Shown here: piece by piece, positions 34,639-44,626 of the stretch
Position numbering within the stretch: position 1 is the stretch's first letter
Layout: every line of letters starts with the position of its first letter
Assembly: GCF_007827815.1 (NCBI RefSeq)
Contig: NZ_VITH01000008.1
Coordinates: forward strand, 344,910 to 408,909
Length of the DNA stretch: 64,000 nt
DNA from: Azospirillum brasilense
GTDB taxonomy: Bacteria; Pseudomonadota; Alphaproteobacteria; Azospirillales; Azospirillaceae
Reading direction: 5' to 3'
The notes under the pieces: model-generated
The model's input: only the letters and a program-made list of their open reading frames with translations
The model's database searches: none
What the model was told of the DNA's origin: nothing
Position numbers and translations under genes: made by a program

Positions 34639-35180
34639 CCGCGATCATCCTCTACGCCTCGCTGCTGCTGCTGGCGGTCAGCGTCCTGGTGAACCGCATG
34701 GGCGAACGCCGCGTCCGCGCGGCGCGCGGCGAGATCGCCACCGCCGAAAAGGACATCCGGACCATGGAGCAGCGCCTCCAAGAGGCCCGGAAGACGCTGG
34801 AGACGACGCGCGGTACGCTGGGTGGCCTGGAGGAGGCGCTGGCCGAGGCCAAGCGGCAGACCGAGATTCTGGAGCGGCAGCTCGACGCGGCCCAGCAGGC
34901 GCCGATGGAGCTTTTCCACGTCTTCGACCGGCTGGAGGCCCGCCCCGGAACCATCTGGGAGGTGTCGGTCCGCCGCGCTCCGGACGCGCTCTACACGAGC
35001 GGCGCCATGGCCGCCTCCTGGCGCGACGGGCGGGCCTATCTGGTCGTCGCAGCCAACCAGAAGGAGGCGCTGGACCGCGTCGCCCAGCGCTTCCCCCGCG
35101 TGAACGGCTACGAGATCGGTCCGGTCCTGACCTGTCGCCTGTTCCTGCCCAGGGACGCGACGGAGCGCAAGCGGGCCTGA
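34635..35180 (+). CDS. Membrane-anchored coiled-coil protein, 181 aa
   Basis: The family is unknown. An N-terminal membrane helix (TAIILYASLLLLAVSVLV, residues 2-19) is followed by a coiled coil at about 25-90 (AEKDIRTMEQRLQEARKTLE). A globular C-terminal part follows, with FHVFDRLEARPGTIWEVSVRR, AMAASWRDGRAYLVVAANQKEAL and GYEIGPVLTCRLFLP. It overlaps the previous gene by four bases, so the two are translationally coupled and share topology. No homologue is recognised. Confidence 0.75.
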   Translation: MTAIILYASLLLLAVSVLVNRMGERRVRAARGEIATAEKDIRTMEQRLQEARKTLETTRGTLGGLEEALAEAKRQTEILERQLDAAQQAPMELFHVFDRLEARPGTIWEVSVRRAPDALYTSGAMAASWRDGRAYLVVAANQKEALDRVAQRFPRVNGYEIGPVLTCRLFLPRDATERKRA

Positions 35181-35475
35181 CGCGTCCTGTGAGGCCCGCC
35201 ACAGCGCGGGAATGCCGCCGCCGCTAGGGTGGGATGAACGCCCTTTCCGCCCCGGTGACCGCCATGACCCGCCGCATCGCAACGCCCCCTCAGTCGCCCT
35301 CCCCGCCGCAGCCGGCCAGCCGCGAGCGCCCCGCGCCCGGCTTCACGGTCCTGCCCTTGGATGACCGCCGCTGCCCCCGCCGCGAGGTCGCCATGCTGTG
35401 CGAAACCGACAGCGGCCACCGCTGGGACGGGGCTTGACCGGGCCACCCGCATCCCTATATCCCGGTCGCCCTCCC

Positions 35476-35557
35476 GTGAGGACGACCTCACCACGGCACA
35501 CCCGTTTCGGGTGTGGGGAGTTCGGCGGGGACGACCCTGCCTCCAATCCATCGGAGG
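35476..35557 (+). ncRNA. Guanidine-II (mini-ykkC) riboswitch controlling gdx
   Basis: Two hairpins each carry an ACGA tetraloop, the ACGR hallmark of the class. P1 is GTGAGG-ACGA-CCTCAC (35476-35491). P2 is GGCGGGG-ACGA-CCCTGCC (35524-35541, one G-U pair). Between them sits an extra perfect hairpin, CACACCCG-TTT-CGGGTGTG (35497-35515). Just downstream, CCTCC (35540-35544) can pair with the Shine-Dalgarno GGAGG (35553-35557), and it shares two bases with the 3' side of P2. Guanidinium binding, which joins the two loops and steadies P2, would therefore free the RBS. Confidence 0.92.
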
Positions 35558-35563
35558 TGTTCC

Positions 35564-35881
35564 ATGCCTTGGGTCATCCTGTTCTTCGCCGGCCTCTTCG
35601 AAATCGGCTGGGCCGTCGGCCTGAAGCAGACGGAGGGCTTCACCCGCCCGCTCGCCACCGCGCTGACCATCGCGTCGATGGTCGCCAGCCTCGCCCTGCT
35701 GGGGATGGCGCTGAAGTCGCTGCCGCTCGGCACCGCCTACGCCGTGTGGACCGGCATCGGAACGGTGGGCACCGTCATCCTCGGTATCTTTATCTACGGG
35801 GAGTCCGCCGACATCCTGCGGCTCGGCTGCATCGCGCTGATCGTGGCGGGCATCCTCGGGCTGAAGCTCATCACGCCCTGA
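35564..35881 (+). CDS. gdx: Guanidinium exporter Gdx (SugE-type SMR protein)
   Basis: The 105-residue small multidrug resistance protein has four membrane helices. It carries the SugE/Gdx-type signatures FEIGWAVGLKQTEGF with the central glutamate in helix 1, and LPLGTAYAVWTGIGTVGT in helix 3. Gdx proteins export guanidinium in exchange for protons. The guanidine-II riboswitch directly upstream supports this substrate over quaternary ammonium compounds. The ATG at 35564 is seven bases after GGAGG, which the riboswitch can mask. Confidence 0.95.
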   Translation: MPWVILFFAGLFEIGWAVGLKQTEGFTRPLATALTIASMVASLALLGMALKSLPLGTAYAVWTGIGTVGTVILGIFIYGESADILRLGCIALIVAGILGLKLITP

Positions 35882-35900
35882 CGCTCCGCCGGTGCCGCCA

Positions 35901-36932
35901 TCAGGCGCGTTCCTTCCGCAGGGCCGCGCGCGCCGCGTAGCCGATCCCCCCGGCCAGGGCCAGGCCGGCGAGGATGGCGATGCCGCGCGCCGCGGTTCCC
36001 GTGGTGCTGAGCGACAGACGCTCCTCCTGCCCGGTGAAGCGTCCGTGCGTGCGATGCAGGCCGGGCACCGGCTCGAACAGGTTGTCGGGCCGGCCGGGTG
36101 CCTCCGCCTCCTCCGTTTCCTGCCCCTCGAAGGCGGTGAAGGCCGCCCGGTAATCGGCGTAGGCGGGCAGCGCCTGGGTCCCGATGATCGCTTCCGCCGT
36201 GGTGAAGCCCAGCCAGTGCTCCCGCTTCGGGTCCGCCGCGGCCTGGACGATGGCGTGGCCGATGTCGTCCGGGTCGAAGATGGCGCCGACCGGCTTCGCC
36301 CGGTGTGGCATGTGGCTGCGCGCCCAGTCGAACTGCGGCGTGTTGACGGCAGGCAGATGGACCATGGTCACCCGCAGGCGGCTGCCGTCGTGGATGAGTT
36401 CCGAGCGCAGGCTGTCGACAAAGCCGCGGATGGCGCTCTTGGCCCCGCAATAGGCGGCCTGGAGCGGAATGGAGCGGTAGGCCAGCGCCGACCCGACCTG
36501 CAGGATGAGGCCGCGGTCGCGCGGCAGCATGCGACGCAGCGCCGCCATCGTGCCGTGGACGGAGCCGAGATAGGTCACCTCGGTCACCCGCCGGACCTCT
36601 TCGGGCGTCAGGTCGCGGATGCGCCCGAACACCGTCACCATGGCGTTGTTGATCCAGACGTCGATGGGACCGAGTTCCCGCTCGGCCTTGGCGGCGGCGG
36701 CCTCCACCGCCTCGGCGTCGGCCACGTCGGCGGGCAGCACCAACGCCGTACCGCCGAGCCGCTCGACCTCCACCGCCACGTCCTCCAGCGCGTCGCGGGA
36801 GCGGGCGATCAACCCGACCGCCGCCCCCCATTCCCGCGCGAAGGCAAGCGCCGTCGCCCGCCCGACCCCGGCGGACGCTCCTGTGACGACGACGACGGGC
36901 CGGTTGCGGTCGGCGATGGGGTTGCTGGACAT
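35901..36932 (-). CDS. SDR-family oxidoreductase with C-terminal membrane helix
   Basis: This 343-residue short-chain dehydrogenase has the cofactor motif VVVTGASAGVGRATA, DVWINNAMV, and the catalytic YxxxK in LQAAYCGAKSAIRG. An added C-terminal stretch of about 90 residues ends in a hydrophobic helix (GIAILAGLALAGGIGYAARAAL), so the enzyme is probably tethered to the inner membrane. The NADP preference and substrate are unknown. The start at 36932 gives the usual short N-terminus; the frame open to 36977 has no RBS. Confidence 0.9.
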   Translation of the reverse strand: MSSNPIADRNRPVVVVTGASAGVGRATALAFAREWGAAVGLIARSRDALEDVAVEVERLGGTALVLPADVADAEAVEAAAAKAERELGPIDVWINNAMVTVFGRIRDLTPEEVRRVTEVTYLGSVHGTMAALRRMLPRDRGLILQVGSALAYRSIPLQAAYCGAKSAIRGFVDSLRSELIHDGSRLRVTMVHLPAVNTPQFDWARSHMPHRAKPVGAIFDPDDIGHAIVQAAADPKREHWLGFTTAEAIIGTQALPAYADYRAAFTAFEGQETEEAEAPGRPDNLFEPVPGLHRTHGRFTGQEERLSLSTTGTAARGIAILAGLALAGGIGYAARAALRKERA

Positions 36933-37028
36933 GGCGGCGGGGCTCCATGGGCTGGGACAGGCATCGACGCTGTCCAAACCCGTGCGGGGCCCGCCGGTTC
37001 CGCAACCATAACTCCGCCGCCGGCGCCC

Positions 37029-37448
37029 TTACGGCGCCTCGACGATCTCGAAATCGTGGGTGATCGCGGCGGTGGCGCCCAGCATGATGGAGGCGGAGCA
37101 GTATTTCTCGGCCGACAGGGCGATGGCGCGCTCCACCTTCGCCGGGTCCAGGCGGCGCCCGGTCACCACGAAATGGACATGGATCTTCGTGAAGACCTTG
37201 GGGTCGGTCTCGGCGCGCTCGGCCTCGATCTCGGCCACGCAGTCGGTGATGGCCTGACGGCCCTTCTCCAGGATCATCACCACGTCGAAGCCGGTGCAGC
37301 CGCCCATGCCGATCAGCAGCATCTCCATGGGACGGATGCCCAGGTTGCGGCCGCCCGCCTCCGGTGCGCCGTCCATGACCACGGCGTGGCCGCTGCCGGA
37401 CTCGCCGACGAACATCCGACCATCAACCCACTTCACCCGCGCCTTCAT
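37029..37448 (-). CDS. OsmC-family peroxiredoxin-like protein
   Basis: The 139-residue OsmC/Ohr-fold protein has the two redox cysteines in the family positions: MGGCTGFDVV (first) and LSAEKYCSASIML (second). OsmC proteins reduce organic hydroperoxides. This YhfA-like subgroup's substrate is undefined. GGGAGA lies six bases before the ATG at 37448. It starts 13 bases after the DUF2948 gene and is probably in the murA transcript. Confidence 0.92.
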   Translation of the reverse strand: MKARVKWVDGRMFVGESGSGHAVVMDGAPEAGGRNLGIRPMEMLLIGMGGCTGFDVVMILEKGRQAITDCVAEIEAERAETDPKVFTKIHVHFVVTGRRLDPAKVERAIALSAEKYCSASIMLGATAAITHDFEIVEAP

Positions 37449-37461
37449 GGCGGTCTCCCGA

Positions 37462-37926
37462 TTATTGTTCGTCTTCCAATGGATGGCACGGCTTGCAGCC
37501 GGTCGGCCAGGGCTCGCCCAGATCCTCCACGAAGCAGGTCCAGGACGGGCTTTCAAGCCGGATGCAGGCGCCGCCGGCGAAATTCAGGACCAGGGCGCCG
37601 TCGGCCGCCTCGACGGAAAGCAATTCCAGGATCTGCGCGCGGTCCTTCACGTCGAGGCCGCGCAGCTTCACGGCCTTCACCCCCTCGATGCGCACGCCGC
37701 AATTGACGCGCTCGAAGGGGTTCAGGTGGTCGTCGTCGGCGGTCGGGCCGGGTCGGCGCCGGTCCGCCGTCTCCCACTTGAAGCGGTTGGCCACCAGCAC
37801 GAAGCGCGCCTCTTCGGGCAGGAAGCACATGTCGCCGATCGGCAGGATGGCGTCCTGCAGGCAGGCGGAGACGACTTTCAGATCCTCGGCATCCTGGGCG
37901 CGCAGGCGGATCGGCGTGGCGGACAT
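37462..37926 (-). CDS. DUF2948 family protein
   Basis: The 154-residue alphaproteobacterial protein has no known function. Family features are LRAQDAEDLKVVSACLQDAI, ARFVLVANRFKWE, and NFAGGACIRLESPSWTCFVEDLGEPWPT. It commonly follows murA in alphaproteobacteria, as here. GAGG lies six bases before the ATG at 37926; an ATG at 37932 abuts that RBS and is less likely. Confidence 0.88.
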   Translation of the reverse strand: MSATPIRLRAQDAEDLKVVSACLQDAILPIGDMCFLPEEARFVLVANRFKWETADRRRPGPTADDDHLNPFERVNCGVRIEGVKAVKLRGLDVKDRAQILELLSVEAADGALVLNFAGGACIRLESPSWTCFVEDLGEPWPTGCKPCHPLEDEQ

Positions 37927-37982
37927 GGGCATCCTCGTGGGCTTCCCTTCGCTGTGGACGGCTGGACGGGCGCAGGACGCCG

Positions 37983-39275
<1,293 letters not shown>

Positions 39276-39508
39276 GAAGCTGTCTTGTCCGGTCAGATGC
39301 TGTCGAAAAGGCCGAAGCCCGGCGGATTAGGCCATCTTGCGGGTCCGAGGGTCCACGACACGCCCATCGTCGGCGGACGTCTCGGGAGTCGTACGGGGAT
39401 TGAATCTGTCAGGCGTTGTAGCGGAGCATGCGGGCGCGCTCAAGGGAAGGAATTGAGGCTTTTTCTCATGGAAGCCCTTCTCCCGCCGCAATTGAAAGGA
39501 CGGACCGC

Positions 39509-39988
39509 GTGACACAGGACAGCGCCCGGGACAACACCCAGGACAGCATGATGGCCGGGCTGACCCTCTCCCTCTCCGGACGGCTCGACCCGGACGAGGT
39601 GAAGCAGATCCACGGCGAACTGCGCGCCTTCAACGAGCGCTTCACCGTCCCCTACGACCTGCGGGACCTCCAGGTGACCGTCCGCGACGCGGACGGCGCG
39701 CTGATGGCCGGGCTGACCGGTTACACGAACTGGGAGTGGCTGTACGTGGACTATCTGTGGGTCCATGACGACCGGCGCGGCGGCGGCCTCGGCGCCCGGC
39801 TGCTGGCCGCCGCGGAGGCGGAGGCGGTGAAACGCGGCTGCCGCTGGTCGCGCCTCTACACCTACGATTTCCAGGCGCCGGGCTTCTACCGCAAGCAAGG
39901 CTATGAGGTCTGGGCGGAGATGGAGGGCTACCCGCCGGGGCACACGCAGATCTGGCTCAGGAAGGCTCTGCGGCCGGACGGGGAATAG
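39509..39988 (+). CDS. GNAT-family N-acetyltransferase
   Basis: The 159-residue GNAT-fold protein has the acetyl-CoA-binding segment VHDDRRGGGLGARLLAAAEAEA, preceded by DYLW, and the C-terminal FQAPGFYRKQGYEVWAEME. The substrate is unknown. The GTG at 39509 has AAAGGA eight bases upstream; ATG 39548 also has a near-RBS and would shorten the protein by 13 residues. The 3' end overlaps the convergent EamA permease gene by 32 bases. Confidence 0.88.
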   Translation: MTQDSARDNTQDSMMAGLTLSLSGRLDPDEVKQIHGELRAFNERFTVPYDLRDLQVTVRDADGALMAGLTGYTNWEWLYVDYLWVHDDRRGGGLGARLLAAAEAEAVKRGCRWSRLYTYDFQAPGFYRKQGYEVWAEMEGYPPGHTQIWLRKALRPDGE

Positions 39989-40886
39989 CCTGCACGGCGG
40001 ACTCGTTGCGCTTCAGGAAGGCGATCACCGCGCAGACCACGGCCATCCCGGCGAGCTGGGGCAATTCGAAGGTTTCGCCCAGCAGCAGGAAGGCCGTCAC
40101 CCCGGCGAAGACGGGATCGAGCATGCCGATCACCGTCGCCGGGAACGGCTCGATGGTCTTCAGCCCTTCCAGATAGAGCCAGTAGGGCGCCACCGTGCCG
40201 AACACGCCGATGAACAGCACGAAGCCCACGGTCTCCCAGGTCACCTCGACCGCAGCGTAGTCGATGGATGGCGTGGCGAGCAGCCAGAACAGCGCCGACA
40301 GGAAGAAGGGCCAGAAGGTCATCGACCAGCTGTCCAGCCCCCGCCGGTGGCCGTGGGCGCAACGGACGTTGTAGGCGGCGAAACACACGGCGCAGAGCAT
40401 GCCCACCGCCGCCCCCAGCGCGTTGCCCGACCACAGGGCCGGGTCGTAGGCGCCGACCAGCAGGAAGCAGCCGGCGGCGTTGCCGGCCAGGATCAGCGCC
40501 ACCGCCCGGTTCATCCGGTGGGTGCCGAGCAGCAGCCCGGCGGCCACGATCAGCATGGGCGCGGTGTATTCCAGCATCAGCGCCAGCGCCACGTTGGTCA
40601 GGGCGATGGCGTAGAAGAAGGTCAGGTTGACCAGCGTCAGCCAGACCGCCAGCTCCCCCAGGAACGGCAGGTCCGCCCGCCGCACCCGGATCGGCCGGCC
40701 GAGCGCCAGCATGATCGCGGCCAGCACGGCGGCGGACACCATGGCGCGCACCGCGATCATCACCAACGGCGGCATGGAAGCGACGAACATCATCTTGGCC
40801 GCTGTCCCGGCCACGCCGAACAGCAGGGCGGAAGCAATGATGCAGCCATAGCCCCACAGGCGCGCCCGCGCCGGATCAACCCTCAT
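39957..40886 (-). CDS. EamA/DMT-family transporter
   Basis: The 309-residue inner-membrane protein has ten predicted helices in two EamA repeats, with landmarks ASALLFGVAGTAAKMMF at the start and VIGMLDPVFAGVTAFLLLGE near the end of the second repeat. Such permeases export amino acids or other metabolites; the substrate is not predictable. The tail is hydrophilic. The gene overlaps the 3' end of the convergent GNAT gene. Confidence 0.9.
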   Translation of the reverse strand: MRVDPARARLWGYGCIIASALLFGVAGTAAKMMFVASMPPLVMIAVRAMVSAAVLAAIMLALGRPIRVRRADLPFLGELAVWLTLVNLTFFYAIALTNVALALMLEYTAPMLIVAAGLLLGTHRMNRAVALILAGNAAGCFLLVGAYDPALWSGNALGAAVGMLCAVCFAAYNVRCAHGHRRGLDSWSMTFWPFFLSALFWLLATPSIDYAAVEVTWETVGFVLFIGVFGTVAPYWLYLEGLKTIEPFPATVIGMLDPVFAGVTAFLLLGETFELPQLAGMAVVCAVIAFLKRNESAVQAIPRPAAEPS

Positions 40887-40979
40887 GGCCCCGCCCTGCC
40901 CCGTTCCGGATCGGCGGCAACGATACCGTGCGCGTGAAACCGGACCGATGCGGCAAATGCGTCACCGGCGTTGCAACGG

Positions 40980-41126
40980 TCAGACCGGCTGGCCGTCCTT
41001 CTCCCGCCCGCGCGCCTGCTCCTTGCGCTTGCGCAGGTTCTCGCGCAGCCGGGCGGCGAGCCGGTCCTGCTTGTCGTCCTTTTTCGGCAAAACGGCGGGA
41101 GTCTTGGTCTGGTCTTCCATGGTCAT
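40980..41126 (-). CDS. Small basic hypothetical protein, 48 aa, downstream of asnB
   Basis: The product is highly charged (KKDDKQDRLAARLRENLRKR) and probably a single helix. Its ATG overlaps the asnB stop (ATGA), strong evidence that it is translated and coupled to asnB. The family is not recognised. Confidence 0.7.
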   Translation of the reverse strand: MTMEDQTKTPAVLPKKDDKQDRLAARLRENLRKRKEQARGREKDGQPV

Positions 41127-43090
41127 GCGGCGCTCGCGGCAAGCGGGGCCGGGGCGGCGGCGCTGCCCCAGCGGCGGTTCCAGTCCTGAAACATCAGCAC
41201 GTTCCAGAGCCGGTGCTGGTTGTTGCGGATTCCGGCCAGATGCTCCGCCCAACAGGCGCGGATCGGCGCGGGGTCGAAGAAGCCTTCCCGGCGCAGCCGC
41301 CCCTCATCCAGCAAATCCTCCGCCCAGTCGCGCAGCGGGCCGCGCAGCCAGCCGTCCAGCGGGATGGCGAAGCCGGCCTTGGGCCGCTCCACCAGGGCCG
41401 GCGGGACATGGCGGTAGAGCACTTGGCGCAGCAGCCACTTGCCCTTGCCGTCGCGCAGCTTCTGCGCTTGCGGCACGCGCCAGGCGAACTCCACCACCCG
41501 ATGGTCGAGCAGCGGCACGCGCGCCTCCAGCGACACGCCCATGCTGGCGCGGTCCACCTTGGCCAGGATGTCGTCCGGCAGATAGGTGACGCTGTCGAGA
41601 TGCTGCATGCGCTCGACGAAATCGGGGATGCCCGCCGCCAGCCCGTCGTCCCAGGCCGGGCCATGCGGCTCCCGCCCGCCGCGGACCAGCGCGTCGGGGT
41701 CCTGCCACTGGCTGACCAGCCGGCGGTAGATGGCGTCCGGTCCGGCGGCGTCCAGCACGCCGGCCAGCTTGTGCAGCTTGTCGCCGGTCTGGCGCGGGCG
41801 CCGTCCCTCGGGGACCAGCCCGGCCAGCGCGTCCCAGCCCGCGGGGTGGACGGCGCGGATCAGCCCGGCGGCGCCCCGGCGCAGCCCGGCGGGCAGCGGC
41901 GCCATCCGCCGCCACAGGGCGGGCGCCGTGAGGTAGCGGTTGTAGCCGGCGAACAGCTCGTCCCCGCCGTCGCCGGACAGGGCCACGGTGACGGAGCGCC
42001 GGGTCATTTCCGACACCAGCAGCGTCGGGATCTGAGAGCTGTCGGCGAAGGGTTCGTCGTACCAGTCGGCCAGCTTGGGGATGACCTCCAGCGCGTGGTT
42101 GGCCTCCACCCGAAGCTCGGTGTGCTCGGTGCCGAGATGAGCGGCGACCGCACGGGCGTGCACCGCCTCGTCGTAGCCGTCCTCGCCGAACCCGATGGTG
42201 AAGGTGCGCACCGGCCGCGCGCTCTGCGCCTGCATCAGCGCGACGACGGTGGAGCTGTCGATCCCGCCGGACAGGAAGGCGCCCAACGGCACGTCGGCCA
42301 TCATCTGCCGCCCGACCGCGTCCTTGAGCAGCGCCTCCAGCGCGTCCGTCGCGTCGGCGTCGGACAGCGCCAGCCGGTCGGCGATGCCGGCCCGCGCCGC
42401 GTCGCCGGCGTCCCAATAGACGGTGCGCTCGGGGTCGCGCCCCGGACGGACGGTCAGGATGCTGCCCGGCTCCAGCTTGTGGACGCCCTGGTAGATGCTG
42501 TGCGGCGCCGGGACGTAGCTAAAGCGCAGATAGGCGGACAGCGCGTCGCGGTCGATCTCCGCCGTGAAGGAGGGATGGGCGCGCAGCGCCTTGGGCTGGG
42601 AGCCGAACAGCAACGCCCCGCCCATCCGCGCCCAGTAGAGCGGCTTCACGCCCAGATGGTCACGGACAAGGTAGAGCGTGCGCTCGCGGCGGTCCCACAG
42701 GGCGAAGGCGAAGATGCCGACCAGACGCCGCACGGTGCGCTCGACGCCCCAGGCGGCGCAGCCCTCCAGCAGGACTTCGGTGTCGGAATGGCCGCGGAAC
42801 CGGTGGCCGGCGGCTTCGAGTTCCGCCCGCAGGTCCTGGAAATTGTAGATCTCGCCGTTGTAGGCGATGACCCAGCGCCCGTCCGCCGATTCCATCGGCT
42901 GGCGGCCCAGCGGCGACAGCTCCACGATGGCGAGCCGCCGGTGGCCAAGCGCGATCCCGGCCTCCCCGTCGGCCCACACGCCGTCCCCGTCGGGGCCGCG
43001 GTGGGCGATGGAGTCGGCCATGCGCCGTGCCGTGGCCTCAAGCCCGGAGGCGGAGCCCGGGCCGGCCAGAAAGCCGCAGATGCCGCACAC
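41123..43090 (-). CDS. asnB: Glutamine-hydrolysing asparagine synthase
   Basis: The 655-residue enzyme has a class II glutaminase domain starting at MCGICGFL, where Cys2 is the nucleophile. HRGPDGDGV and YNGEIYNF are further glutaminase blocks. The synthetase domain has the PP-loop SGGIDSST and SGDGGDELFAGYNRY. It makes asparagine from aspartate, ATP and glutamine, although many homologues in surface-polysaccharide loci amidate sugars. The neighbouring polysaccharide operon keeps that option open. The GTG start at 43090 is fixed by the catalytic Cys2 and has AGGG eight bases upstream. Confidence 0.93.
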   Translation of the reverse strand: MCGICGFLAGPGSASGLEATARRMADSIAHRGPDGDGVWADGEAGIALGHRRLAIVELSPLGRQPMESADGRWVIAYNGEIYNFQDLRAELEAAGHRFRGHSDTEVLLEGCAAWGVERTVRRLVGIFAFALWDRRERTLYLVRDHLGVKPLYWARMGGALLFGSQPKALRAHPSFTAEIDRDALSAYLRFSYVPAPHSIYQGVHKLEPGSILTVRPGRDPERTVYWDAGDAARAGIADRLALSDADATDALEALLKDAVGRQMMADVPLGAFLSGGIDSSTVVALMQAQSARPVRTFTIGFGEDGYDEAVHARAVAAHLGTEHTELRVEANHALEVIPKLADWYDEPFADSSQIPTLLVSEMTRRSVTVALSGDGGDELFAGYNRYLTAPALWRRMAPLPAGLRRGAAGLIRAVHPAGWDALAGLVPEGRRPRQTGDKLHKLAGVLDAAGPDAIYRRLVSQWQDPDALVRGGREPHGPAWDDGLAAGIPDFVERMQHLDSVTYLPDDILAKVDRASMGVSLEARVPLLDHRVVEFAWRVPQAQKLRDGKGKWLLRQVLYRHVPPALVERPKAGFAIPLDGWLRGPLRDWAEDLLDEGRLRREGFFDPAPIRACWAEHLAGIRNNQHRLWNVLMFQDWNRRWGSAAAPAPLAASAA

Positions 43091-43105
43091 GGCGCGTGCC
43101 CTCGC

Positions 43106-43444
43106 TCAGTGGTCGGAGCGGTGCAGGATGCTGTCGCGCAGGCCCGTCTCGTAGGCCATGCCCTCGGCGGTCACCACGCCGTAACCGGCGTCGCGGCGCA
43201 GCATGCCCTTGCGCTCGAGGATGGTCCAGACGGCCTCGTTGGTCAGGCCGGTGGCGTCACGCGAGGCGACGACGGCGCTGCCCAGATGGAAGTGGTTGCC
43301 ATGGGCGTGCGGCAGGTTGGTGACCTGGAAAGCACCCTCCTCGCCCTCGACCGGCTTCTGCTCCAGACGGGCAAGCTCCTGAAGAAGGGTCAGCGTCTTG
43401 AGCTGCAGCGGGTTGAGGTTTGCGGGATTCTTTTTCGGCGGCAT
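43106..43444 (-). CDS. Hypothetical protein, 112 aa, upstream of asnB
   Basis: The 112-residue soluble protein reads MPPKKNPANLNPLQLKTLTL, then QVTNLPHAHGNHFHLGSAVV with four histidines, and ATGLTNEAVWTILERKGMLR, a winged-helix-like segment. It ends 15 bases before asnB on the same strand, so it is probably co-transcribed. The ATG at 43444 gives the natural N-terminus. I know of no function. Confidence 0.75.
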   Translation of the reverse strand: MPPKKNPANLNPLQLKTLTLLQELARLEQKPVEGEEGAFQVTNLPHAHGNHFHLGSAVVASRDATGLTNEAVWTILERKGMLRRDAGYGVVTAEGMAYETGLRDSILHRSDH

Positions 43445-43632
43445 GGATGTCCGGCTCGGCAACGTGATTAAGGTTGCGGCAGTAGATCGGGTGCGCCCGG
43501 CGGCTGTCAAGCGGCGGGCGCTGTTTGCGGGCTGGCATCCGACCATCGGCTCGGGCATAAGACGGGCTGGAGGCGCGCGCATTCGTTTCATCCCTGGGTC
43601 TGGCCGGCGCGCGCCCGTCAAGGGTGGTGGAT

Positions 43633-44616
43633 ATGACGATCGTGGTCACCGGCGCGGCCGGTTTCATCGGCTCGCACGTCGCGGCGGCCTTGCTGGATCG
43701 CGGCGAGACGGTGTTGGGGATCGACAACCTCAACGACTACTATTCCGTGGCGTTGAAGGAAGCCCGTCTGGCCCGCCTCGCCACCCGTCCCGGCTTCCGC
43801 TTCGTCAAGGCCGACGTGTCCGACCGCAGCGCCATCGAGGCGCTGGACCCCGATTTCGCCGACGCCACCGGCGTGGTGCATCTGGCCGCCCAGGCCGGTG
43901 TCCGCTACTCGCTGGAGAACCCGTACGCCTATGTGGACGCCAACGTCACCGGGCAGGTGGCGCTGCTGGAGGCGGCGCGGCGCATGCCGAAGCTGAAGCA
44001 TTTCGTCTACGCCTCGACCTCCTCGGTCTACGGCGCCAACAAGAAGATGCCCTTCTCGGTCGAAGACCGCGTCGACTCCCCCATGTCCATCTACGCCGCG
44101 ACCAAGAAGGCGGCGGAGATGATGACCTACGCCTACTGCCACCTCTACAAGTTCCCGGCGACCGGCCTGCGCTTCTTCACCGTCTACGGCCCCTGGGGGC
44201 GTCCGGACATGGCCGCCTACCTGTTCGCCGACGCGATCATGGCGGGCCGCCCGATCCGCGTCTTCAACGAAGGGCGGATGAAGCGGGATTTCACCTTCGT
44301 CGAGGACATCGCGGCGGGCGTGCTGGCGGCGCTGGACCACCCGGCGCGGCCGGACGGCAACGGCGCGCCGCACGCCGTCTACAACCTCGGCAACAACCGG
44401 ACCGAGGACCTGATGCGCTTCATCGGCATCATCGAGGAGTCGCTGGGCCGCGAGGCCGTGAAGGTCATGGAGCCGCTGCAGATGGGCGACGTGCCGGAAA
44501 CCACCGCCGACATCGAGGTCAGCCGCCGCGACCTGGGCTATGAGCCGAAGACGCCGATCGACGTCGGCCTGCCCCGCTTCATCGCGTGGTACAAGGATTA
44601 TCACGGCATTGCCTGA
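43633..44616 (+). CDS. NAD-dependent epimerase, UDP-glucuronate 4-epimerase type
   Basis: The 327-residue extended SDR has the Rossmann motif GAAGFIGSHV, the diagnostic GIDNLNDYYSVALKEARL, and catalytic YAATKK with an upstream serine in YASTSSVYG. The DNLNDYY start and RFFTVYGPWGRPDMA are typical of UDP-glucuronate 4-epimerases (LspL/Cap1J), which supply UDP-galacturonate for surface polysaccharide. The first gene of a five-gene operon; it ends 10 bases before the GTG of the glycosyltransferase. Confidence 0.93.
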   Translation: MTIVVTGAAGFIGSHVAAALLDRGETVLGIDNLNDYYSVALKEARLARLATRPGFRFVKADVSDRSAIEALDPDFADATGVVHLAAQAGVRYSLENPYAYVDANVTGQVALLEAARRMPKLKHFVYASTSSVYGANKKMPFSVEDRVDSPMSIYAATKKAAEMMTYAYCHLYKFPATGLRFFTVYGPWGRPDMAAYLFADAIMAGRPIRVFNEGRMKRDFTFVEDIAAGVLAALDHPARPDGNGAPHAVYNLGNNRTEDLMRFIGIIEESLGREAVKVMEPLQMGDVPETTADIEVSRRDLGYEPKTPIDVGLPRFIAWYKDYHGIA

Positions 44617-44626
44617 GGCCCGTCCC

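Noticed and set aside
35234..35437. 67-codon plus-strand frame before the riboswitch
   Set aside because: There is no RBS and no similarity I recognise. Its composition is Pro/Arg-rich like random high-GC DNA, and it ends where the gdx promoter should lie.
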